52,642 bases of DNA from Clostridiales bacterium. Lineage in GTDB: Bacteria > Actinomycetota > Coriobacteriia > Anaerosomatales > SLCP01. Under the pieces are notes generated by a model, which was not told the origin of the DNA, made no database searches, and saw nothing but the letters and a program-made list of their open reading frames with translations. Shown piece after piece: positions 45,158 through 52,642 of this stretch (positions within the stretch are counted from its first letter, which is position 1; the number at the start of each line of letters is the position of its first letter). Where the stretch lies: NCBI GenBank assembly GCA_018333995.1, contig JAGXSG010000017.1, positions 1 to 52,642 of the forward strand, read 5' to 3'. A program made the position numbers and the translations under genes.

Positions 45158-45625
45158 ATGAACACGTGCCCAGTCTGCGGAGAGGACATCGGCCACAGCG
45201 TGTCTTCAAAGTGCACACGATGCGGTGCCCGGCAGGGTGCGACCGAGTCCTTCAAGCCGGTTTCCCTCGCCGACTCGATTTCCGCAAGCGGGTCACCATC
45301 GGTCGCGACCACGGGCGAGACGCCCATGCTCCTCGTGCGCAAAGGCGCGGAGACGGGCGAGCGGTTTACCATAGACCGGGCCCGTCTTTCTATCGGGCGC
45401 GACCCATTGTGCGACATCTTCTTAAACGACGTGACCGTCTCTCGGTCCCATGCGGTGCTTGAGTACGGTTCGGCCGGGGTGACAATCGAAGACACGGGGT
45501 CGCTTAACGGCACCTACGTCAACGGAGTCAGGGCTGACAAGGCCATTCTCGCCAGCGGTGATATCGTTCAGATTGGCAGATTCCAGATGGCGTTCATCCA
45601 CGGCGCGGGAGACACGACACCGTGA
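45158..45625 (+). CDS. Zinc-ribbon and FHA-domain protein (GarA/OdhI-like)
   Basis: The 155-residue product starts with a zinc ribbon (CPVCGED and CTRCGAR), has a linker of about 40 residues, and ends in an FHA domain (LSIGRDPLCDIFLND, VSRSHAVLEY, TGSLNGTYVNGVR), which binds phosphothreonine peptides. In mycobacteria the homologue GarA regulates 2-oxoglutarate and glutamate metabolism when phosphorylated by PknG or PknB. The GarA N-terminal ETTS phosphorylation motif is not seen here, and the zinc ribbon replaces it. It overlaps the MerR gene by 4 bases. Confidence 0.9.
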   Translation: MNTCPVCGEDIGHSVSSKCTRCGARQGATESFKPVSLADSISASGSPSVATTGETPMLLVRKGAETGERFTIDRARLSIGRDPLCDIFLNDVTVSRSHAVLEYGSAGVTIEDTGSLNGTYVNGVRADKAILASGDIVQIGRFQMAFIHGAGDTTP

Positions 45626-46326
45626 GGTCGCGTGAGTACATGACAATAGGAGAGGTCGTCGAGACGCTCTCGCCTGCCTACCCTGATCTTTCGATCTCGA
45701 AGGTACGGTTTCTTGAAGAAGAAGGCCTGGTCGCTCCCGAACGCACTCAAGGGGGATACCGCAAGTTCACTGAGAAGGATCTCGCACGGGTTGAGATCAT
45801 CTTGCGACTGCAAAAGGAGCACTTCCTGCCGCTGGCGGTCATTCGAGAGAAGCTCTCGGAGTACGATCGCGGAAAGATTCCAGCGGAGCTTGAAGAAACC
45901 TCGGCCGTCCCCGATCCGGCGACCTTGCCCTTCGTCGACGAACCACCGGTCCTCGTCGCCGAAGCACACTCGGCTCTCGGCATTCCCGAGTCGTTCATCC
46001 GGGAGTTGGCCGAGTACGGCTTGGTCGTCATCGTGCGTGGCGATCAAGGCGAGGAGATCGCTCCGGTTGATCGAAGGATCGCTCACGCCGCTTGGGATCT
46101 GCGCCGCTACGGCATCGAACCGCGTCACCTTCGCATGTACGAGACGTTCGCTGAGCGAGAGGCCGCGTTTTTCTCGCAGGCTCTTAAGCCGGCGTTCAGG
46201 CACCGCACCCCAGAAACTCGCCAGAGGCTCGTTGAAACGCTCGGCGAGTTGACCGGTTTGACGCACGACTTGAAGAATCATCTGTTGCGCCGGGCGCTCG
46301 CCCGTGTGTTCGAGGACGTCGTGTAG
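45622..46326 (+). CDS. MerR-family regulator, FtsR-like
   Basis: The 234-residue product has an N-terminal MerR winged helix (MTIGEVVETLSPAYPDLSISKVRFLEEEGLVAPERTQGGYRKFTEKDLARVE, residues 7-58), a linker, and a C-terminal helical part without metal-binding cysteines. In corynebacteria and mycobacteria the MerR gene next to the FHA gene is FtsR, an activator of ftsZ; the gene order and long C-terminal part fit. It starts with a GTG overlapping the FHA gene, so the two are coupled. Confidence 0.88.
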   Translation: MRSREYMTIGEVVETLSPAYPDLSISKVRFLEEEGLVAPERTQGGYRKFTEKDLARVEIILRLQKEHFLPLAVIREKLSEYDRGKIPAELEETSAVPDPATLPFVDEPPVLVAEAHSALGIPESFIRELAEYGLVVIVRGDQGEEIAPVDRRIAHAAWDLRRYGIEPRHLRMYETFAEREAAFFSQALKPAFRHRTPETRQRLVETLGELTGLTHDLKNHLLRRALARVFEDVV

Positions 46327-46332
46327 GAGAGC

Positions 46333-46776
46333 ATGTCCGGCCAGACAGCACACGGTACCTCCGCCGCCGGAAGCGGCAAATCGTCCCCACTAGAGTTCGC
46401 GCACCCCAGCGAACGGGTTGCCGCGGAGATTCTCGATTTCTACCGGATCAGATGGGAGTACGAGCCGACCAGCTTTCCGATCGAGTGGGACAGCGACGGC
46501 GAGGTGATCGCATCGTTCACCCCCGACTTCTACCTGCCGGACTTCGATCTCTACATCGAGCTCACTACGATGAGTCAGAAGTTGGTCACGAAGAAGAATC
46601 GAAAGGTTCGCCGCCTGAAAGAGCTGTATCCCGATGTCAATATCAAGATCTTCTACCAGAAAGACTTCCGCCGTTTGCTTCAGCGCTTTGGCGTCGCGGT
46701 GGCGGAGCGCCCGTTCTCAGACGGCGGCGGTCTAGAGGCCGGAGGGCCGGCGGAGGAGAGCGGTGAGCGACCGTGA
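46333..46776 (+). CDS. Restriction-endonuclease-fold (PD-(D/E)XK-like) protein, unknown role
   Basis: The 147-residue product has a region that fits the nuclease fold: FAHPSERVAAEILDFYRIRWEYEPTSF, then SFTPDFYLPDFDLYIELTTMSQKLVTKKNRKVRRLKELYPDVNIKIFYQKDF. Asp in TPDF and Glu in YIELT stand where the catalytic Asp and Glu lie, but the usual Lys two residues after Glu is Thr, and a Lys sits further on. The tail is Gly/Glu-rich. It overlaps hpt by 4 bases. It may be a nuclease or a non-catalytic RNA- or DNA-binding protein. Confidence 0.7.
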   Translation: MSGQTAHGTSAAGSGKSSPLEFAHPSERVAAEILDFYRIRWEYEPTSFPIEWDSDGEVIASFTPDFYLPDFDLYIELTTMSQKLVTKKNRKVRRLKELYPDVNIKIFYQKDFRRLLQRFGVAVAERPFSDGGGLEAGGPAEESGERP

Positions 46777-47321
46777 GCGGGTACTGTGGTGAGGAGGTCG
46801 TCGAGAGGATTCTGATCTCACCTCAGGCCATCGCGTCACGGGTCGCAGAACTCGGATCGGCGATCGCCGAGGAGTATCGCGGTGCCGACGTGCGTCTCAT
46901 CACCCTTCTGCGTGGCGGTACCTTCTTCACGGCTGACCTGTGCCGCGCGATCGACGCCCCGGTGCGCCTCGACTTCATGGCGGTGAGCACGTATGTCGGC
47001 GGGCGCGGCGGTGCGGTGCGGATAACTAAAGACCTCGACGACTCCATCTCGGGCGCGTCCGTCATCGTGGTCGAGGACATCATCGATACCGGCCTCACGC
47101 TCAACTATGTACTGGGCGTCTTGCGCCAAAGAGCGCCCGCGACCGTCGAAGTGTGCACACTGCTCGACAAAGATGTTCGGCGCATTGTCGATCTTCCCAT
47201 AACGCGCAAGGGATTTTCGGTCCCAGACAGGTTCCTTGTGGGCTACGGCCTTGATCTGAACGGACGCCTTCGCAATCTTCCGTACGTGGGCACCGTACGC
47301 GAGGACGTGCTTGCACCTTGA
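46773..47321 (+). CDS. hpt: Hypoxanthine phosphoribosyltransferase
   Basis: Hpt salvages hypoxanthine and guanine to IMP and GMP with PRPP. The 182-residue product has the metal/pyrophosphate loop LLRGGTFFTADL, the PRPP motif VIVVEDIIDTGLTLNY and the purine-binding end FLVGYGLDLNGRLRNLPYVG. The GTG start lies in the end of the previous gene. apt follows after 45 bases, giving a small purine salvage group. Confidence 0.95.
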   Translation: MSGYCGEEVVERILISPQAIASRVAELGSAIAEEYRGADVRLITLLRGGTFFTADLCRAIDAPVRLDFMAVSTYVGGRGGAVRITKDLDDSISGASVIVVEDIIDTGLTLNYVLGVLRQRAPATVEVCTLLDKDVRRIVDLPITRKGFSVPDRFLVGYGLDLNGRLRNLPYVGTVREDVLAP

Positions 47322-47366
47322 CGATGGCGTATCCTGACTCTTCGTACCATCACACTTGGAGGCGTA

Positions 47367-47882
47367 ATGAATCTTGAGACCTACATCCGAGACATCCGCG
47401 ATTTCCCCAAAGAGGGGATCGTGTTCAAAGACATCACCCCGCTACTTGCGAGCCCAGACGGGTTTCGGCAGGCAATCGACACGATTGCCGATGAGTTCTC
47501 GGACGTAGGTGTGACCAAGGTCCTGGGCGCGGAGGCTCGGGGATTCATATTTGGCGGCGCTCTCGCATACAAGCTGGGCGCAGGATTTGTTCCGGCCCGC
47601 AAGCCGGGAAAGCTGCCGTGGCAAACAACTAAGGCCGAGTATGCCCTTGAATACGGCATGGACTCGCTCGAGATGCATCTGGACGCAATCGGGCCTGACG
47701 ATGTGGTGCTGATCGTTGATGATGTGCTCGCTACAGGCGGCACCGCGGCTGCAAAGGGCAAATTAGCGGCGAGCACCGGCGCTTTCGTGGCGGGGTACGC
47801 ATTCCTCATTGAGCTCGATTTTCTCGCTGGGCGAAGCAAGCTGGAGGGCGCGAAGATCGTCTCACTCATTCACGTGCGGTAG
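47367..47882 (+). CDS. apt: Adenine phosphoribosyltransferase
   Basis: Apt converts adenine and PRPP to AMP. The 171-residue product has the typical start IRDIRDFPKEGIVFKDITPLLASPDGF, the ARGFIFGGALAYKLGAGFVPARKPGKLPW loop and the PRPP motif VVLIVDDVLATGGTAAA. TGGAGG precedes the ATG. No relA or other stringent-response gene follows in this window, unlike in several actinobacteria. The next gene is convergent. Confidence 0.97.
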   Translation: MNLETYIRDIRDFPKEGIVFKDITPLLASPDGFRQAIDTIADEFSDVGVTKVLGAEARGFIFGGALAYKLGAGFVPARKPGKLPWQTTKAEYALEYGMDSLEMHLDAIGPDDVVLIVDDVLATGGTAAAKGKLAASTGAFVAGYAFLIELDFLAGRSKLEGAKIVSLIHVR

Positions 47883-47932
47883 AGTTTCGCCCGACGCGAA
47901 CCGAGCAGGCGAAAGTGATCGAGTGAGTGCCG

Positions 47933-48994
47933 CTACGGCTCGATGGGCTCCACATACTCGACGTGGACCGTCGCCAGCCCCGAGAACCCCAGCGCTTCAG
48001 CCGCGGCCCTCGACAGGTCGAGGTCTCGTCCCGCGATGAACGGGCCTCTGTCGGTGATGACGACCACGATGCGCCGCTCACCGCGCGTGAGAGCCAGACG
48101 GGTACCGAACGGTAGCGTGCGCGATGCAGCGGTGAAGTCGTTCTGATTGTAGATCTGCCCGGATGCGCTGAGCCGTCCGTGGAACTCATTGCCGTACCAT
48201 GAGCAGAAGGCCAGTTCGGTACGGCCGAGCGAGCGATACCGTCTGGGATGGTGCTCGGAGACCAAGTACACTCGATCGGTGTACGGCTCTACGACGCCGG
48301 GTACTTTGCGGATCGGATCGTCAAGAGGGATCGATGATTCGAGCCACTCCCTGCGCGTCTTTGCGTTGGCCGTCCTTCTCACCTGCAGGAGCTGGCGTGA
48401 TTCCTCGGTTAATCGTGCAATCAGTCCGCGTTGCTCCTCGAGCGCGGCGGTGAGCTCACTAAGTCCCTTCGCGCGGACTTGGCGGAGCGCGAGATCCTGA
48501 GCTTTCAGGTCGTCAAGGTAGTTGGCGTGGAACTCAGCCGCCGCGGCGGCTATCGTCGCGGCCTCTAGTACGCTCTGGTCACGCATCACGATACGGGTGA
48601 GCAGGGCGATGCGCGCGTAGAGATCTCCCATCGTCTCGGCATTTAGTATCATGGAGAGCGGATTGTGTATCTGAGACTTGTATATGTCGATCACGCGGTC
48701 ACGGTAGACGCCGCGCGCGCTCTCAAGAGCTTCACGCGCTGCGGCGAGCGTGTCTTGCTGCTTGATGATCCGGATGTTGACTACAGCGAGCCGTTGCTCG
48801 ATGGCTATCGACTCGGCCCGGTACTCCTCGATCGTCTGTTCGAGCTCTAGGGCGCGTGCGGTCGCTTGGTCGAGGGTGGGAGCGGCGGACTGTGTGGCGG
48901 CTGCCGACGGTTGGGCGTACGTGGGGGTGATCGCCGCGGAACCGCAAAGAACGATCGCGGCGAGAATGATCATGACCGTCACGATACGGCGCAT
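47933..48994 (-). CDS. Secreted coiled-coil protein with RlpA-like (double-psi beta-barrel) domain
   Basis: The 353-residue product has a signal peptide (MRRIVTVMIILAAIVLCGSAAITPTYA), a long coiled coil (residues about 45-230, with a PcsB-like NPLSMILNAETMGDLYARIALL hinge), and a C-terminal RlpA-type barrel (SWYGNEFHGRLSASGQIYNQNDFTAASRTLPFGTRLAL; VVITDRGPFIAGRDLDLSRAAAEALGF) ending with a short tail. RlpA domains cleave or bind glycan strands. I prefer ATG 48994, with GAGAGG 6 bases upstream; the frame is open to 49219. It is divergent from the NlpC/P60 gene. Confidence 0.85.
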   Translation of the reverse strand: MRRIVTVMIILAAIVLCGSAAITPTYAQPSAAATQSAAPTLDQATARALELEQTIEEYRAESIAIEQRLAVVNIRIIKQQDTLAAAREALESARGVYRDRVIDIYKSQIHNPLSMILNAETMGDLYARIALLTRIVMRDQSVLEAATIAAAAAEFHANYLDDLKAQDLALRQVRAKGLSELTAALEEQRGLIARLTEESRQLLQVRRTANAKTRREWLESSIPLDDPIRKVPGVVEPYTDRVYLVSEHHPRRYRSLGRTELAFCSWYGNEFHGRLSASGQIYNQNDFTAASRTLPFGTRLALTRGERRIVVVITDRGPFIAGRDLDLSRAAAEALGFSGLATVHVEYVEPIEP

Positions 48995-49127
48995 GCGCAG
49001 CCTCTCGTCGACTCGATTCATGAGCGGATGTAGCAGAGACGATATGATATCATGAGTAATGTCTACGTGGTGTTGCATGCGCGACGCCGTGGCCTCGACC
49101 GTTGAATCCGACTTAGCAGGAGGACAT

Positions 49128-50294
49128 GTGCGGATCGTAGACGGCAGACGATGGTTGTGCGCGGCGCGCGTGACGCTTGCGCTGTTGTTATCGTTTGGCG
49201 CGACTAGCGCCTTCGCCACTCCGGTAACACCGGAGATTGAGGCGAAGCGTGAAGAGGCGCGCGCCGTTCAAGCACAGATCGAAGAGCTTGCCGCACTCGT
49301 TGAGTTGCGAGGCGAGGAGTACGCGCAGATCAACGTCGCGCTCGAGCAGACCCGTCTCGATATTGCCGAGGCCAGGCGCGCTCTCGAGTCCGCTGAGCGT
49401 CAGTTGTCCGATGCTCAAGCGCGTCTTGAGGGCCGGGTCGATTCGATCTACCGGAACGGCTCAGTTCACATATTCCAGGTGTTGCTCGAGACACATTCCT
49501 TCACCGACTTCATCACGCGAGTTGAGTGGCTGCGGCGAATCGGGGAGAGCGATGCGGCTCTCGTTGTCAACGTGCAACACGCGCGTGACCGGGTCATTGA
49601 GGCCGAGGCTGCCCTGACACGCAGGGGTGAAGAACAGCAGGTGTTGCGCGCTCAAGCCGCGTCGAAACTCGCTGAGGTCGAAGCGGCTCTCGATCGCGAA
49701 GAAGCGTACCTTGCGGGAGTGAATTCGGAGATCGCCGCGCTCGTGGCAGCCGAGGAGGAGCGTCTGAGGCGAGAGGCGGAGGAGCGGGCCCGGCAATCCG
49801 CGATCGATGCCGCGCGGCGCGCGGCTGAACTTGCGGCAGGTAGTGCCGGAGGTGGATCGCGGCGGACAGCCGTTGCCAATGACCGCGTCTTTGACTCGGC
49901 GGCCCTCGGCCCTGGTAATCCAGCCGCGGTCCAGATTGGGATGGGTTACCTCGGCGTCCCGTACGTCTGGGGCGGATCAACGCCCGCGGGCTTTGATTGC
50001 TCGGGGCTCGTCCAGTACGTCTTCCGGCAGATCGGCGTGTCGCTGCCTCGTACGAGCCGTCAGCAGTTCAGAGTCGGCGCTTATATCCCGCCGGATCGAG
50101 TCGATCTTCTCCTCCCAGGTGACCTCGTATTCTTTGGGTTCGGCGGAGATCCGGACCAGGTCCACCATGTAGGCATCTACGTGGGCGGGGGAGACTATCT
50201 CCATGCGCCGAGAAGAGGTCAACCGGTGCGGGTTGATTCGTTGACCAGCCGCATCGAGCGGCGCGGGGACTATGTTGGGGCGACGAGGCCGTAG
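49128..50294 (+). CDS. Secreted coiled-coil NlpC/P60 peptidoglycan endopeptidase
   Basis: The 388-residue product has a signal peptide (residues about 10-30, ending near AFA), a coiled coil of the same kind as the RlpA protein next door (EIEAKREEARAVQAQIEEL; SVHIFQVLLETHSFTDFITRVEWLRRI), and a C-terminal NlpC/P60 domain with the catalytic Cys in GFDCSGLVQYV and His residues in VHHVGIYVG and YLHAP. It cuts cross-links within stem peptides. GTG 49128 has AGGAGG a few bases upstream; the frame is open to 49059. The coiled coil probably controls activity, as in RipA- or PcsB-type enzymes. Confidence 0.92.
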   Translation: MRIVDGRRWLCAARVTLALLLSFGATSAFATPVTPEIEAKREEARAVQAQIEELAALVELRGEEYAQINVALEQTRLDIAEARRALESAERQLSDAQARLEGRVDSIYRNGSVHIFQVLLETHSFTDFITRVEWLRRIGESDAALVVNVQHARDRVIEAEAALTRRGEEQQVLRAQAASKLAEVEAALDREEAYLAGVNSEIAALVAAEEERLRREAEERARQSAIDAARRAAELAAGSAGGGSRRTAVANDRVFDSAALGPGNPAAVQIGMGYLGVPYVWGGSTPAGFDCSGLVQYVFRQIGVSLPRTSRQQFRVGAYIPPDRVDLLLPGDLVFFGFGGDPDQVHHVGIYVGGGDYLHAPRRGQPVRVDSLTSRIERRGDYVGATRP

Positions 50295-50375
50295 TTCCTG
50301 AGCGGATAGGTTGAGCGACGCGCATCCACCACTACGCACGTCGTTGCCGGAACACGCCGTCTGGGCGATGCCGTG

Positions 50376-50384
50376 TGGTATTAT
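50376..50384 (+). promoter_or_regulatory. Possible extended -10 promoter before the ACT-livK operon
   Basis: TGGTATTAT is an extended -10 element (TG-N-TATTAT) about 160 bases before the ACT gene, in a 247-base gap (50295-50541). The resulting leader would be about 150 bases; I see no clear riboswitch or attenuator in it. Confidence 0.35.
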
Positions 50385-50541
50385 CCCTGGAATCGTTGCA
50401 CCAGCATCTTCCTGCGTTATTTTGCCGAGCGATGCGCTGCGACGTGATAGAGGGCTGGAATAATCCGTTCGCGGCGGGACCCGGCCCGAGGGTGCTCGAT
50501 TTTGATGCGGCGGCGCGTGGTACGGGAGGAGAGTGGCTTCA

Positions 50542-50958
50542 GTGAAGGTGCGTCAGCTATCGGTCTTCATAGAGAACAAGGCTGGTCGTGTCAGTGAGGT
50601 CACCGCGTTGCTCGGCTCGGCAGATATCAACATTCGTGGATTTGCGGTATCAGACACCGCGGACTATGGAATACTGCGTCTCGTGGTAGACAAGCCCGAC
50701 GAGGCCGCCACGCTTCTGAAGCAAGCCGGATTCACCGTCAAAGCGAGCGATGTCATCTGCATCGACCTGCCGGATCAGCCAGGTGGCCTGGCGGGCGTGC
50801 TGAAGATCGTGGCAGACGCGGGCGTCAACATCGAGTATGTCTACTCGCTCGTTGCGACATACGTAGTTCTCAACGTCGCCGATGTAGAGCGGGCGATGCG
50901 GCTCCTTTCTGACAAGCCCGTGCGGCTCGTCGGGCAAGAGGAGATATCGGGGTCCTGA
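50542..50958 (+). CDS. Tandem ACT-domain protein, linked to LivK genes
   Basis: The 138-residue product has two ACT domains, residues about 1-65 (VRQLSVFIENKAGRVSEVTALLGSADINIRGF) and 70-130 (VICIDLPDQPGGLAGVLKIVADAGVNIEYVY), and is clearly paralogous to the protein at 36153. I take GTG 50542, with AGGAG 10 bases upstream; GTG 50533 is only one base from it. It leads an operon with two LivK-type binding proteins. It may sense an amino acid handled by the transporter. Confidence 0.88.
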   Translation: MKVRQLSVFIENKAGRVSEVTALLGSADINIRGFAVSDTADYGILRLVVDKPDEAATLLKQAGFTVKASDVICIDLPDQPGGLAGVLKIVADAGVNIEYVYSLVATYVVLNVADVERAMRLLSDKPVRLVGQEEISGS

Positions 50959-51012
50959 TCGGCGCGCGACGGGCGTGCCGTGGGAGCGAAAGCGTAAGGG
51001 AGGCGAGGACAC

Positions 51013-52215
51013 ATGGCAGGAGCGAACGGACGTATCGCACTGCTGGTCGCGCTGGTCGTCGCAATCGCCATCGTGCCGGTGGTTGGTTGCGCTCCTCAGG
51101 CGCCTGACACTAGGCCGGCAGATGAGGGTGCAGCGGTCGGGGAACCCTACCGCATTGGGGCGGTGTTGTCGTTGAGCGGCACTCTTGCGGGTTTGGGAGA
51201 GCCAGAGCGCAACACGATCCTGATGGAGGTCGAGCGCATCAACGCGGCTGGTGGAGTGAATGGCCGCCCGATTGAGGTGCTGATCGAAGACGACGCAAGT
51301 GACGCGGAGACAGCGGTCGCGGCCACATCGCGGCTGATCGAACGCGAGGAGATCATCGCCGTAATCGGCGCGACAGGCACCGGTGCGACGATGGCGATGC
51401 GCAGCGAGATAGATCGCGCACGCATACCACAGGTGTCTGTGGCAGGCGGGACCGTGATCACCGCCGAGTTCCATCCGTACGTCTTCCAGACACCGTGGTC
51501 GAACAGCATAGTGGTGCCGTTCACGCTGCGCTACATCGAGGATCAGGGAATCTCGCGGATCGCTGTCATTGCGGACGCGGGGGGATTTGCCCAAGACGGA
51601 GTCGCTGTCATGAAGGAAGCGCTCGGGCAGACCTCGATAGAGATCGTCGCCGAGGAGACGTTTAATCCCGGTGATAAGGACATGACGAGTCAACTCACCA
51701 AGATCATGGGAAGCGATGCAGAGGCGGTCGTGCTCTGGAACGCCGGCGCAGAGGCGGCGACCGTTGCCAAGAACATGGCCACGCTCGGTTTTGAGATTCC
51801 GCTCTTCGGAAGTCATGGCAACGCCCGTGTAGAGTTCATCGACGGTGCGGGAGCGGCCGCGGAGGGATTTCGCTTCGCGGCCGGGAAGGTGCTCGTTCCG
51901 GAGGCATACGGTGAAGGAACCCCAGAATATGAGGTAGCGACCGATTTCATAGAGCGCTACACCGAGCGCTTCGGGAAGGCGCCTGACACGTTCGCCGGTC
52001 ACGCGTACGATGCCCTCCATCTTATCGTCGAGGCTATGAAGCGTCTGCCAGAGGGCTTCTCGGCATCCGATCTTCGCGACGAGATCGAGGCGACGGATGG
52101 TTTTGTGGGAATCGGCGGCACGTTCACATTCTCGCCGACTGACCACAATGGTATGTCCGAGGAAAACCTTGTGATGTATCAGATCAAGGACGGTGCGTGG
52201 ACACTCGCCGAGTAG
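51013..52215 (+). CDS. livK: ABC transporter substrate-binding lipoprotein, LivK type
   Basis: The 400-residue product has a lipoprotein signal (VALVVAIAIVPVVGC, Cys26 as the lipid anchor) and a two-lobed type I periplasmic-binding fold (YRIGAVLSLSGTLAGLGEPERN, INAAGGVNGRPIEVLIEDDASDAETAV, IGATGTGATMAM). This is the family of branched-chain and aromatic amino acid binding proteins. AGGGAGG precedes the ATG. The permease and ATPase genes should follow outside the window. The ligand cannot be told from the sequence. Confidence 0.92.
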   Translation: MAGANGRIALLVALVVAIAIVPVVGCAPQAPDTRPADEGAAVGEPYRIGAVLSLSGTLAGLGEPERNTILMEVERINAAGGVNGRPIEVLIEDDASDAETAVAATSRLIEREEIIAVIGATGTGATMAMRSEIDRARIPQVSVAGGTVITAEFHPYVFQTPWSNSIVVPFTLRYIEDQGISRIAVIADAGGFAQDGVAVMKEALGQTSIEIVAEETFNPGDKDMTSQLTKIMGSDAEAVVLWNAGAEAATVAKNMATLGFEIPLFGSHGNARVEFIDGAGAAAEGFRFAAGKVLVPEAYGEGTPEYEVATDFIERYTERFGKAPDTFAGHAYDALHLIVEAMKRLPEGFSASDLRDEIEATDGFVGIGGTFTFSPTDHNGMSEENLVMYQIKDGAWTLAE

Positions 52216-52235
52216 TGCGGCGTGAGAGGACATCG

Positions 52236-52642
52236 GTGAGTCTGATCGGGGTGATCGGGATGAGCGAGGGCGCAAGAGCGCGCGTCGCGCGGTTGATGCT
52301 GACGGTCATGTTGGTGTCGATGGCAGCGGCGGTCGCGCTGCTTGCCGGGTGCGGACAAAGGGCCGGCGATCGTGCCGGAGAAGATGCCGCAAACGGCGCT
52401 GCGGCTGGCGAGCCAGTCAAGATCGGCGCCGTGCTCTCGCTTTCCGGATCCCTTTCCGGGCTTGGGATTCCCGCGAGGCAAGCGATAGAAGTCGAGGTCG
52501 AGCGCATCAACGGCGAGGGTGGCGTCAACGGCCGTCTGGTTGAGGTGGTGTTCGAAGATGACGCGAGCGACGAGGCAAAGGCCGTGGCCGCGACCACCCG
52601 CCTCATCGAGCAAGAAGACGTTCTCGCGGTTATCGGCGGGGG
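52236..52642 (+). CDS. Second LivK-type substrate-binding lipoprotein (partial)
   Basis: The gene runs off the window; 135 codons are seen. A lipoprotein signal ends in VALLAGC, followed by an alanine-rich linker and the same start as the previous gene's product (KIGAVLSLSGSLSGLGIPARQA, INGEGGVNGRLVEVVFEDDASDEA). It is a tandem duplicate of the upstream gene, 20 bases after it. GAGAGGA lies 5 bases before GTG 52236; ATG 52260 is an alternative. Two binding proteins could share one permease with different ligands. Confidence 0.88.
   Translation, partial: MSLIGVIGMSEGARARVARLMLTVMLVSMAAAVALLAGCGQRAGDRAGEDAANGAAAGEPVKIGAVLSLSGSLSGLGIPARQAIEVEVERINGEGGVNGRLVEVVFEDDASDEAKAVAATTRLIEQEDVLAVIGG

Noticed and set aside
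47318-47350. Promoter between hpt and apt (TTGACG ... TACCAT)
   Set aside because: The spacer is 21 bases, too long for a sigma-70 promoter; apt is more simply read with hpt.
50650-52275. Long open frame of about 541 codons on the minus strand
   Set aside because: It lies antisense to the ACT and LivK genes and reads Arg/His-rich, low-complexity protein without motifs.

Overview
The window is GC-rich, densely packed and almost entirely plus-strand. Gene content and order point to an anaerobic, deep-branching actinobacterium, most likely of the class Coriobacteriia. The support is an actinobacterial integration host factor (mIHF) beside gmk and rpoZ, an FHA-MerR pair of the GarA/FtsR kind, the sbp/DUF881 cluster, an NAD-linked PyrK/PyrD, a split glycine decarboxylase (GcvPA/GcvPB), a rubrerythrin and a membrane polyferredoxin. 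The assignment is inference from gene content only.

Layout. (1) 1-2700: end of a histidine kinase and a convergent secreted subtilase with cell-wall-binding repeats. (2) 2760-14240: a complete pyrimidine operon, pyrR-pyrB-pyrC-carA-usp-carB-pyrK-pyrD-pyrF-pyrE, behind a PyrR-type RNA leader; a two-domain universal stress protein sits between carA and carB. (3) 14290-18849: a promoter, mihF-gmk-rpoZ-thiI, then a small membrane protein and an ABC exporter pair. (4) 18880-20597: rubrerythrin and, divergently, a NapH-like ferredoxin protein.

(5) 20600-27300 is an accessory region of small, often broken genes. It holds HigBA-type toxin-antitoxin loci whose toxins are both deleted, a frameshifted HsdR-N-like gene, an NgoMIV-type restriction-modification pair, a TspO-like protein, an intact Doc/AbrB-type pair, an IS30 transposase scrap and a broken DUF5996 gene. 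Between several of these lie imperfect inverted repeats ending in GTTRGGY-like boxes, laid out like integron attC sites. I read this as a cassette array without an integrase in view; this is the most unusual part of the window. A tRNA-Pro with its own promoter and terminator closes it.

(6) 27700-36590: a CDP-alcohol phosphatidyltransferase, a nucleotidyltransferase-phosphomannomutase fusion, DUF881-sbp-DUF881, a VanW protein, phenylacetate-CoA ligase and an ACT protein. (7) 36628-39127: a degenerate GGDEF protein and a lone pilin on the minus strand, then a D-Ala-D-Ala carboxypeptidase. (8) 39152-44349: the glycine cleavage operon gcvT-H-PA-PB with a lipoyl-attachment enzyme. (9) 44460-47882: an RsiG-like protein, an unknown 84-residue protein, FHA, MerR, a nuclease-fold protein, hpt and apt. 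(10) 47933-52642: divergent RlpA and NlpC/P60 proteins, a second ACT protein and two LivK-type lipoproteins, the last cut by the window end.

The order pgsA...DUF881-sbp-DUF881...gcvH...FHA-MerR matches Mycobacterium tuberculosis Rv1822-Rv1828, and pyrR-B-C...carA-carB-pyrF...mihF-gmk-rpoZ matches Rv1379-Rv1390 (from memory), so two old actinobacterial blocks are preserved on either side of the accessory region.
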